DNA of 64,000 nucleotides from Periconia sp. R9002 (lineage: Eukaryota; Ascomycota; Dothideomycetes; Pleosporales; Periconiaceae), in assembly GCA_023627715.1 (NCBI GenBank), contig JAMAHW010000009.1:372001-436000 (forward strand), written 5' to 3'. Position 1 is the first letter of the stretch. Each line of letters opens with the position of its first letter. The translations under genes were made by a program, and so were the position numbers. The notes under the pieces were generated by a model, which was not told where the DNA came from, ran no database searches, and saw only the letters and a list, made by a program, of their open reading frames with translations. Below, piece after piece: positions 22,379 to 32,198 of this stretch.

Positions 22379-24702
22379 ATGAATCCTGGTGATTTTCAAT
22401 GTCGCCTCATCAATGCACTGCGAACACAAGAGAAGGTGCAGTACCCTCTGACAGGTGATCTGCCATCTCCTTATTGTGGCCATCATGGGCGAACTTTTCA
22501 AAATGTGGAGCAATTTTTTGACCACGCAAAGTCTGAGCATGCCTCTGAGGTCACAGCTCTGACGCCCCGGGAAGCTCGGAATATGTTGAAAGAGGGAGCT
22601 TTGAAGTTGAGATCGTCAGGTGAAGCGTCAGCTGGGCCGCCAGTTGCTGCCGCTCCAGACCTGACCGCCTTGACCTTGGATTTGGATCAAAAGAGCTTCC
22701 GTGAGCCTCGACCCACCATTCGAAAGAGGGCGGCTGCATGCGACCCAATTTCAGAACGAAGGGGGCGCAAAATGCTACCTGTTGAAGTCCCTGATGAAAT
22801 CGACTTCGATTTTAGGCGCGAGCGAGCGAGACCGAGCGTACAGCCTCAAAACCCGAGACTTCGCGACCTACGCCAACCTGAGTCCCCGAGGAATAAGTGG
22901 CCGGCTGCGGCGCCGCCACCCTGTCAATCTCAACCATCAAGTCCACCACTACAACACCCCACGGTTCGGAAACCGCAATACACGCCACGTCAACCTGGCC
23001 TTATTGAAGTGCAGAGGTACGATCCGAGGTACCCAGGCCTACTCCTCCAGCCAGACTCCCGTCCAATATCACAGGAGCAGCTAGCTTCCGAGGTCAAGTC
23101 CATATACGCTGGACTTACTATGGTGGAGACCAAGTGTATCCATGTTGACCGGACACAGGCGGTAGCCGCTCAAGATGACAGTCCTAGCCAGAAGCTCGCT
23201 GCAGACCACTGGCAGGCAATCATTGCACTTCATCAAAAGTCGCTCCACGAGCACCATGACAAGGATATATGGGCTGGAGTTGCTCGTACCTGGTACACGA
23301 AGGCAGCGGATAAAAACCCCGCCGTTGGACGTTTGTATCACCACCTTGCTATCCTAGCTCGACCGAACGCTTTGCAGCAGCCTTATTGTTATTCCAGATC
23401 ACTAACCTGTGTCAAGCCGTTCCCTAGTGCAAGGGAAGGCATTCTCACTTTGCTGGATCCGATCTTGGGTACGGTCGCCACGTACGCTCGTTCAATACCT
23501 GTTGATACCAACTTTATCAAAGCTTACGGACTCTTATTTGACAAGTCGTTCAACTGGTTCGATGAGATCCAGCAAGATTTTGTGAACCGTCTGGACGGCC
23601 ACATTGCCAGAGTTACTTCCAAGTGGAAAGAGCAGGGTGTATACCTAGCTGTGACGAATCTGGCGGGTTGGCTCGATTACGGCTTAGATGATGGTGTCTT
23701 GGAACAGGTTTTCTTGTGCGATCTGACACTTCCGAAATGGGCTCGCGAAGCAAGTTTGCAAAGTGATCTGCCCAGATATCCCCATATTTTGAGTTCCTGG
23801 AGCTGTTTTCATACCTGCTCTTCTCTTCCTGGCCATTCGTGGGACGCCTTCGTCTGTTCCTGTCTTTCCCTTCTCAGCTCGTTGACGCATTTTACTCATT
23901 GCGCGTTACACAATCCCGCTCTCATTCTGCTCTTAGCAAGACTGCCGCTCGCATCAGCTTCCCACGAGGGCGATGCAGATTCCGGCGGGACTTCTCCAAA
24001 CCCCAACCCAATATTTGGAGAAGACACGCCGTTCGATTATGTTGCATACGGGCTCATGGCCGTCTATCTTGTGGTCGCATGGCTATTGAGGCGCAACACA
24101 ACCATTAAGACGGTGTCTTTTTCCGTGATGCTTGCCATGGCTATCTTATGGCCAGTGCTCATGGGTTCAGCCTTTCCCGCTGGAGTTCGCAAAATGTACG
24201 TATCACACCTTCTCGTGATTATGATGTTGCTAATGAGTCACAGAGCTTTCAAGGCATGGGCCACTACCATGTTTCACTATGAACTCCTGGACTGTGTTGA
24301 GTCCTGCAAGCCGGAGGAGTAAGTTTGATTATATCCACTACCAAAAGATTCAACTGACAGTGATGAAGACACATCATCAAATTTCTCGGACTTTCCGTGA
24401 TCTTTGTATTCATCGGCTCAGCACTCCAGCAGTTCTCTGAAACAAGCCTCCTGGTTGCCTTTCCACCGAGTCTGGCGCTTGCTGCACTTATTAGCTGGGC
24501 TATTACCAAGATGAATGACGCGGCGGATCAGAATCGCCACCAGGAGAATCCACCTCGGCGAGAAGCCGATCTTGAGGCTGGGCCTCATGACCAGCCATCA
24601 AGGAGTCGCAACTCCAACACCACTGGAGCAGATCCTCTCCACCCATCCAACTTCACTATCAGGACAGACTCCGATCTCGAATCCCTCCGAAGCCAGCAAT
24701 AG
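22379..24702 (+). CDS. Est1/SMG7-type domain protein with multi-pass membrane tail
   Basis: Two exons, 22379-24318 and 24369-24702, give 757 residues. An N-terminal zinc-finger-like stretch (about residues 30-55, YCGHHGRTF then H and EH) precedes a proline-rich disordered region. The Est1-type DNA/RNA-binding domain follows at about 270-450, with the recognisable LYHHLAILARPNALQQ and YSRSLTCVKPFPSARE motifs. The C-terminal third has about five hydrophobic segments (around 515, 555, 580, 610 and 650-690) and an acidic polar tail. Est1-type domains bind nucleic acid or phosphopeptides in telomere and mRNA-decay factors; in these fungal forms the role is unknown. The 50-base intron has a CTGAC branch and uses acceptor GAAG; the nearer ACAG breaks the frame. 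A membrane tail suggests the ER or nuclear envelope. Confidence 0.78.
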
Positions 24703-25915
24703 CCTCATACTCTTGGCTATGACCATCGTACTCGCTCCGCTTTGCACGGTTTTTGCCTGCTTGTCTGCATATACGACGGAACTTTCAGAATACCGCGAGT
24801 ACCTCTCAGCTTCACTATGGCAAGCTTTGTTGTAGGCGCTCGATAATGTTTAGACTCTGTTGTACATGCCAAGCTGTGCTACTGTTGCGCTTACTGCCTT
24901 CCACATTACATTCCAACAACGTTACGTCCCAGCTTGCGGCGCTACACATATAGCCTTACGATATAGCGGGCAAGATGCTTTACATACTATTGAACACCTC
25001 CAACAGCGAAGAAGGCATGACTTCGCAGCTATCAAACACGGTAAATATCCATAAATACTAGCGATAAGAATACATGAGTATGATCTGTTTGTGGTGATCT
25101 TTTTACGGTGAGACCAACATGTCACTAATAGCTGCCCGAGGGTGCCAGGTACTGTTGAAACGAGTCTCGTGGAATGATCGAAGTGAAGAAGCCACGTTGC
25201 TACCACACTATTTCTCGTTTGATATGGAAAAAATACACACAATTCAAGGAAATGCACTGTTAGAAATGGGTGAGACGGTAGGATAGAGATCGTGGCAGAA
25301 CGCGCGGTCGGTGGAATATGATGATTGAGTTTAGGCTGTGAGGACCCAAGGCTATGACACTGGGGGCGCTCGACGTGCTCAGCCCTGCCCAGCCGACTGG
25401 CTCAAGCGAGTGGCCTGAGGCCGTCGTATCATATCGCTGAAAGCCCCATTGCCATAAAAAGACATTGTTTATCTACCTAGCATAATGGGCGCGGTGGCGT
25501 CTTCATACGAGAACGAACAAGCCGACAACACGAGCAGCACATTTGTATGCTTACATTCTAAAGCATGCATAGCTAATAAATTGACTAAGTATAGAACCTA
25601 AGTACTTAGTGATCTTACTATAGGTTTCTTGAGATTAACGTGGGTATCAGCCAGAAGGTCTTACTCGAGGCATTCATAGATTTACTACGCCGCCACGTTC
25701 GGTCTCAGAGATATTGTCTCACACGGTGCAAAATTTTGATGGAAAAATAAGAAAAATAATATGATATCATAGATTGATTACCAATATGGAAGTGCGGAGT
25801 GTGGAAAAAGCCATGGATGCTTTCATATTTTCAAAAATATTCAAATTTCTATTAAGCACTACTGACTGACGACAAACCCACCAAGTGGCGCTTTTGACTC
25901 CGCCGCCCAAGAAGC
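24703..25915. other. Intergenic between convergent genes
   Basis: AT-rich 1.2 kb without a supported gene. Short frames at 24753-25054 (plus) and 24922-25257 (minus) lack features. Confidence 0.4.
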
Positions 25916-26947
25916 TCACTTGTTAAGCCACCGTCGGAAGAAATGTTTACGCTCACGTGGGGGTGAAGGAGTCCTGTCTCGTACTTCCCTCGACCGATGA
26001 CCTGATCGTCGGTGCGAGGAATGATGATGGCCGTGCGATGATATCTCGTACTCACCATCGTCTTGCCTTGATCGATGCCTTCGTCGTCGATGTGAGCGGT
26101 GATGATGTGATCGCGAGCCATCTTCATCCCTCGAGTGGTGAGCAGAGGATCTACGGGAGTGTCGACGGTCGCTGTCTTGTGGCGTTAAAGGTGCACTGTG
26201 TGTGCGCCTGGACCGGTGACTCGACGCGCGATTCGTTGGCAGTGGCTCTTCAGAGTACCAACGGCCTTCTTCAATCAGCTCTTCGAAAATCTCTATGTAT
26301 GGCGTGCGACTTGGCTGAGAAGACGAGAAAGATGTGAAAACCCTTGGTTCCCTATCCTCCTCGAGTGGGGGTTGCTCCAAGCCACGTACTTCCGGGTAGG
26401 TGTAGTCGTCCAAACTTTCATGAAGACCCCTGAGATCCATGAATGCTTCGTCGACCCAAAGCCGATTACTTGCCCCGTTGTGACGGTTGATATGGTACTG
26501 CTCGTACTCATGATCCACCTCAAATTCACCAAAGGGCTCACCATTGGAGACCTGGTACCGCTCGCCGAAAGAGTCATCGCTTGCGCTCTGCTCCTCATAT
26601 TCATGGATAGTATCCATGTTCGTAAACCTCACTCCCTTGTGAGTCGTTTGTTCGCGGGTCGTTTGCTCGGGAGTTGTTTGTTCGTGACTCGTTTGCTCGT
26701 AAGTGGTTTGTTCGGGAGCCTCGTCATCGGAAGAGGCAACACTCTCTACCGTTGGCTGCATGTCTTCGATTCTACGCCTCCCCGCCTCCCTTGTCCCTGC
26801 TGAGGCAGTGTCATCAATAGCAGTATAGAATGAATCTGCACTACTAGCAGAGACATCGCTGACTACAGATGATTCTGCCCAACGATTATCGGAGAAGGGT
26901 AGTGAGCTGTCGCTCAAGTTTCGTGGGTTTTTGTTTCCCTCCACCAT
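25916..26947 (-). CDS. Disordered orphan protein 1 (EQTTx repeat, basic His/Arg/Ser tail)
   Basis: Single exon of 343 residues starting at the ATG with an ACC context at 26947. Not recognised. The order is an acidic Ser-rich N-terminus, then the module GRRRIEDMQPTVESVASSDDE, then five EQTTx pentapeptides, an acidic aromatic-containing middle (WVDEAFMDLRGL), and a long C-terminus rich in His, Arg and Ser ending RKHFFRRWLNK. No membrane segment or signal peptide. The GRRR..DMQP.VESV.SSD module recurs in the next gene, showing common origin. Low-complexity RS and SH dipeptides suggest RNA association or phase separation, but that is inference only. Confidence 0.7.
   Translation of the reverse strand: MVEGNKNPRNLSDSSLPFSDNRWAESSVVSDVSASSADSFYTAIDDTASAGTREAGRRRIEDMQPTVESVASSDDEAPEQTTYEQTSHEQTTPEQTTREQTTHKGVRFTNMDTIHEYEEQSASDDSFGERYQVSNGEPFGEFEVDHEYEQYHINRHNGASNRLWVDEAFMDLRGLHESLDDYTYPEVRGLEQPPLEEDREPRVFTSFSSSQPSRTPYIEIFEELIEEGRWYSEEPLPTNRASSHRSRRTHSAPLTPQDSDRRHSRRSSAHHSRDEDGSRSHHHRSHRRRRHRSRQDDGEYEISSHGHHHSSHRRSGHRSREVRDRTPSPPRERKHFFRRWLNK
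26639..26713 (-). repeat. 15-base coding minisatellite, five copies
   Basis: Five head-to-tail copies of a 15-base unit (GAACAAACSACTYAC on the minus strand) encode (EQTTx)5 in orphan protein 1. Copies differ mainly at third positions and the variable last codon, so copy number may vary between strains. Confidence 0.85.
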
Positions 26948-27565
26948 GGTTAGTGTTAGTCTTTGAATTAAAAACAAGAGGAATACAAAGGTTCGATATC
27001 TTCTTATGAAGATAGTTCCACGCTTTCAACTTCGTAAAGCTTTTGCGTGTCTTTCCGTGTGATCGTTGGAATGTATTGTCTACAACAGATGTGTTCAGTC
27101 TACTACACCAGTTCCATTCATCTAGTTGTCCAGTTTGGAAGTTTTTATATACTTAGGTCAAGGAGAAAAGGTCAAGCATAGTGCATGTACGTGGTAGACA
27201 TTCAATCCATACATGCTTCATAGGGTTATCATGTCCTAGGTTGGCCCTCGATGTGTTTCTACAATGTCAGACAGACCTCGGATGAGGTGGTTGCTATATT
27301 GTATATGTTGCTTTTCTTTGATTATATATCATATGGTATAATATATGCCCGATTGCAATAAATTAGAGTTAGGTTCGTCATATTGAAACTGGAAGCCCCG
27401 AAGCTACTGTCTCTATGAGTATCTGAGTAAAACAATGGGGGGTTCCACGGTATTTGTAAAGACAATAAACCATTATATTCCTAACAAATTGGAATTAGGG
27501 GAACGAGAGAAATCTATTTTGCAACAGCCAAAGGTTTATGGAATGATGACCCCAGCAAAAGCTCG
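26948..27565. other. Intergenic
   Basis: AT-rich spacer between the first two disordered-protein genes; no gene seen. Confidence 0.45.
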
Positions 27566-28681
27566 TTACCTCTCCTTCTCGTGCCAGATGTCGACGCGCG
27601 TCCGTCGTTCATGACACATTATCCCCATAGGGCTAGACATCTCATCCCAGGCTCTCATCCACTGGTAGCTGTGCGGTTGCTGGGGGCTTGAATTGGATTC
27701 ATATGTCGTTTTAGGCTTGTTGTATAAGTATCTCGTTGACTGGTAACTCGAGGGTGGCGGGTCACTCAGATGGTAAGCGTCATGCGCCATCGAGATCGAG
27801 CCATATGGATATATTGGCCGATAACACGATGATCGATGTGAGTACTCAAGGTGACAATCGTATACCATTGCAGGCCTACTGGTCACATCCCTCGAGTCGT
27901 CATCCTGTGGCCCCTCCCGGTGCTGATGGTTGTCCTGCACCATCGGCCTGAAGCCATGGAGAGGGTGTCGAGGAAAATTATGAGAGTCTCTATAAGAAGT
28001 AGATAGAGGTGTGAATTTATCTGATTGGTTAGTCCTTTCGTGAGAGGGTGATTCCATCTCAAAGGAAATATCTGCGTGGGCGAAAATGTCTAAATCATCT
28101 TGAAGATGCTTACGATCGTCGAAGTCTTTGAGGGCGTTCATAAATGTGCTTCGGAAGTCCCTCCATTCAGTCCAGTCTCGGCCGCCAATGGTATCGTGGA
28201 AATCTTTAAAAAACTGCTCGTGAAGCCAGTCAAAAGGATACTGATCTTCAGTGCTGCGTTTTTCACTATCGCAGGACCGACCGTCGGCGTGCTGCTGATC
28301 ATTGTTTACACAATACTGATTGTTGACATTGTGCGCATTCGAATTTCGATTGCTTATGTCATGATCAAAATTAATAGAGCCATACGGATTTCTGGTATGA
28401 GACCATGAATCGCTAGAATGTTTCGCATTATCGTCGCGAGTTTGTGAGGTGTCCGCACTCTTACGGTTCTGATGACCGCTGGGGCGATAAAATTTTCGGG
28501 AATAGTAGCGTGTGCTGTCAAAGTAACGTGGATAGCTGGTACCTCTGCCCCGATTCCGATTGCTCGAGCTCTGGGCTGTCTCTTCCTCGCTGTCTGAAGA
28601 ACGAACACTTTCTACCGATGGCTGCATGTCCTTTCTACGTCGCCCACCACCGCTTTCGGGGGTGTTTCCCTGATGATGCAT
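27566..28681 (-). CDS. Disordered orphan protein 2, partial paralogue of orphan 1
   Basis: Frame of 371 residues from ATG 28681. The open frame extends to 28741 only via GTG, and an upstream exon is possible. Near the N-terminus it carries GGRRRKDMQPSVESVRSSDSEEE, matching orphan 1; a 26-base core is 24/26 identical in DNA (28605-28630 versus 26739-26764). The rest is rich in Ser, Asn, His, Tyr and Arg with short aromatic and acidic patches (DWTEWRDF, FDWLHEQFF). No catalytic, membrane or secretion motif. The stop overlaps a possible donor (GTAACG), so a further short exon cannot be ruled out. Function unknown; adjacency and the shared module indicate tandem duplication and rapid divergence. 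Confidence 0.62.
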   Translation of the reverse strand: MHHQGNTPESGGGRRRKDMQPSVESVRSSDSEEETAQSSSNRNRGRGTSYPRYFDSTRYYSRKFYRPSGHQNRKSADTSQTRDDNAKHSSDSWSHTRNPYGSINFDHDISNRNSNAHNVNNQYCVNNDQQHADGRSCDSEKRSTEDQYPFDWLHEQFFKDFHDTIGGRDWTEWRDFRSTFMNALKDFDDRKHLQDDLDIFAHADISFEMESPSHERTNQSDKFTPLSTSYRDSHNFPRHPLHGFRPMVQDNHQHREGPQDDDSRDVTSRPAMVYDCHLEYSHRSSCYRPIYPYGSISMAHDAYHLSDPPPSSYQSTRYLYNKPKTTYESNSSPQQPHSYQWMRAWDEMSSPMGIMCHERRTRVDIWHEKER

Positions 28682-29308
28682 TCCTGTTGAAAGAGTTCCG
28701 ACGTGAAAAGAAGATAAATTCAGTCTAGAATCTATGTCCACATAATAAATTATTATATAGTTAGGAGGAGTGCACTCTACTGATGTTTGCTACAAGATTG
28801 TGGCATCCCAAACGGCAAAACTGCATGTCGAGGGAAAACACGTAAGTAAGTGTTTCCCTACTATTGTGATATCAAACTTAATGATAGCTTGAGAATTAAG
28901 AAGATAGCGCGACGAACAAAGTAATTGCGAATAAATTGAATGAGGTTGAAACGACATGTTGATCTTACAGACTTGGCGCTTTCTTGAATTCGATATTCCA
29001 CTCTATGAGTTAGCCTACCCATCTGTGAAATACTTCAGAATCTCTGAAGTCAGCATCGGGAGCCTAGTCAGATGGATCGACAAGCACGTTGTCTATGCAA
29101 ACATCAAACAGTGAACATGAAACAAGCCATTTGCTACGAGAACGAAGGATTTATTATGATAGAGTCTTGAGGCTGAAACCGCTATCAAGTTTGGAAACCC
29201 CGGGACTCTAGAGTGTACCATTGTGCATCTGAGTTATGCTAAGGAGCTATATACGTAACGCATTACAAAAGACATCAAAAAACTCACACCATCACACACA
29301 GAAACTAA
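28682..29308. other. Intergenic
   Basis: AT-rich spacer between disordered-protein genes 2 and 3; may include a missing 5' exon of gene 2. Confidence 0.4.
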
Positions 29309-30857
29309 CTAGTGGCGACGCTTCCGCCTCCATGCCCGCGCGCCTCCCCTCCGGCGCATGATTGTATTTCTGTTCTCATCCCAGTCAGGAACGAATTGCC
29401 CGGTGCTAGAATAGAAGTGTTCGTAGGGGTGGATTTCGAGGGCAGGGGCAGGGTGTGGGGTTAAATGACTACCATTTATACCCTCGTACTCGAAACTCTG
29501 GTGTGTGGAGTGGAAATGGGTTTGATACTGACTACTGTCTCCGGATTGGTGTCGATCTTGACGCCCCTGGTCACTGGAGTACCGGTATTTCTTGATGCGG
29601 AGTTTCGAAAGATATCTCTACTCGGTGATGGCCTTGGCCATCCAAAGTGTCATGGCGAGCATAGGTATACTTATTCGATTGTCGTCTAGGGATCTCAGCT
29701 TGGTGAGTAGCTGGCTGATGAATGTATTTGGCATTTCCAGATGAGTGTGCTGGATCTGAATTCATTGTTGAATCTTGCCTATGGATGTTGTCGGCAGCCG
29801 AATTTCCCTGTGGTTGAGGGGGATCCCTAGATGGTCTACTCTGGTATGAAGGCAAAGGAGCAGACATCGGAGTTTGGTACGGGGGCGAGGGACTGAATTG
29901 GATAGCCCATGACGGGGCCCATCGAGTGGATGGTCCACCCCTGTATGGTGACTGGCGGCTATATGGGTCATCCTTTGATGACGACCGACGGCTAGTGGGA
30001 CTAACCCTGGATGAACGCTTGTGACGAGAATGCCTATCCGGAGACAGGGACATGCGATTGTGCTGCCTACCCCTAGGAGATGATCGACTATCTAGGGAAG
30101 ACGTATCTTGCGGTGTTCCTTGTGTATGGGCATGTTCTACAGGGATTTCTCGTGGAAGTATTTGATCAGCCTGTGGATGGAAACCAGTATCCTGTGGATA
30201 TAGTCGGCTAGCTTGTCTGCCTCGAGTTGAATGAGACGGCGCCAGTGGACTAGACGGCCTACTCTCGGAGAAGTCGTTGAAGTCATTGAGAGTTCTATTA
30301 AAGGAGGAGCTGTTGCCTTGAGCTGGGCGAGCATTGCTGTCACCAGAGATGTTGCGGGGATTCTCATCTACGGCCTCTACTGCAGCATTGTTCCTCCCGT
30401 TTCCCCAGAATGCAGCGTGAACTGCTCGAGCCGGAGATGGGATCCTCTTACTGGCCCTCTGGGTCAAATCATCTCGGCAAAGAATTTCAGTAGCCAGATA
30501 TCTACTATGTGAGTTGCCTGAGTATTGTCGGAGCTCCGTCTCGTCAGGGTATCGAGCCTGGCTCCGCCTGGAGTTAGGCGTTGGTGACTCCAAGACGACA
30601 GCCTCGTCCAGCCATTGACCTCTCCACGAGCGGTCGACTTCCTTTAGACTCCCGGGCACCAGCCTCTGGTGACCTGGGACAATTCTACAGACGTAGCGTT
30701 CCCTTAAACGTACTGTTAAGGTCCTGTCTGGGCTATCGCTTCCAGGTCTACCCGTGGATCGGCCATGGATGGACAAGTTTTGCAGATCGTCGGACACAGA
30801 ATCGAGACCTCCTGTGTGGGAATTCGTTCGTCGAGATAGCCTACCACGATCACTCAT
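29309..30857 (-). CDS. Disordered orphan protein 3 (Ser/Arg/Pro-rich, basic C-terminus)
   Basis: Two exons, 30857-29671 and 29573-29309, give 483 residues. Exon 2 was inferred because an 88-codon open frame follows the first stop, and a donor GTATAC with acceptor CTCCAG joins it exactly in frame. It ends with the strongly basic RRRGGARAWRRKRRH, echoing the basic end of orphan 1. The protein is Ser-, Arg-, Pro- and Gln-rich with RSS and SP dipeptides throughout and is predicted disordered. The start is the first in-frame ATG; the frame stays open to 30911 and beyond, with a possible acceptor at about 30935, so an upstream exon may exist. It lacks the DMQP module of genes 1 and 2; only composition, strand and position link them. 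Confidence 0.58.
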
Positions 30858-32198
30858 TGCATTGTCGTTTTGATATCCGACTGGAACGTGAGCAGGAGTA
30901 GACGAAGGCACATATTCTCGAGGGACATTGTATGAGTCTATACAGCAGATCAGATTATGTTCTCAAATGATAATAAATGCTTCGTACCTGGCTCAGTGGG
31001 ACGTAATCCGGGAATGTCGGAAGGGGACCAAGATCGAATCCGCATAGTTCGTGTGCTTAAATATCGAGTTCAATTGAATCGAAACAGTATTTTCAGTTGT
31101 TATATAGGGTTGTACTCTTTCGGTGCAGGTTGGCAGGTTTTGGCACAAGTATAGATGCAACGATGCTTACATATAGAATGAGCATCAGTGATGTGCGCGC
31201 AACAAACGGGGCATGGTTGAGTATTATACACAATGTATATGGGATATCAAACGAATGAATGGCCAGTGCGTCATATTTTATGTGCCTCAATCACGTACAT
31301 GTAAACAATACACTTCAATCTCATGTTCAAAGTGGAAAAGTATGGTTGAAAAAAGACATTTGCAAAGCAGATTATCAATAGCTGGAAAGCAGCACATCCT
31401 GGTACGAAAGCTCTCCACGAGTCCTCAACTATAGACAAGAAGGAGTATATCGAGCTGTTGTCTAAATTACTCAATTCGAACGTCATTCTCATGAGGCGCA
31501 CAAATACTTGGTGGCATTTAGATAAGAGACGATACTGCTTTACTGCGACTATCTAACACGGTATCTTCTGTCAACTTTTGCTCCTTCCACGAGGACGTAT
31601 TTGACTTCGCTCCCTTGCGCCATATATTCTGGCAAACAGGATTGAGAAAAGGGGGACAGGAGTAACATATGACACGACACAAGATTCGGGCAATAGCCAG
31701 AGCGAATGAACATGAGAAAAAATAATATACACGGTAATAGAAATAAAAACCATGTGACGCGTTGAAGATTGTGTGTCACGTATATCCAGTCTCCATTGAG
31801 CTCTATACGGTCGTCGAGTATCTGAGAGAAAGCTGTAGGAATTAAGCCAATCATTGCTGGTCTCCACTCAACCAGTTCGGAGGTAACAGAATGGTTGCTC
31901 AATTAGTTTGCCCGCGAAGATGGTGAATCAGTTGAACGAACGGCTGCGTTTGCAGTGATAGATGCTTGACTTGTTGAGGTGAAGGTAGCTTGTACGCACA
32001 GACTACTGTAGTGGCGCGTTTTCTTGTACCTAGAACTTTATAAGCGCGTCCTCCCCTCCACGCGTTATTGCTCTTGCTCGTCACTGACACAACCAACCAC
32101 CGTTTTCCAATTCTCCACTGCAAACTTTTCTTACCACCACGATCAATTGATTCGCGATCATTGGCGCATGTATTATCTCAACCGATTCATTACACAAA
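30858..32198. other. Divergent intergenic region
   Basis: About 1.3 kb between the orphan array and the AT-hook gene; no supported gene. A TTTATAAG element near 32036-32043 could serve the AT-hook gene. Confidence 0.4.
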
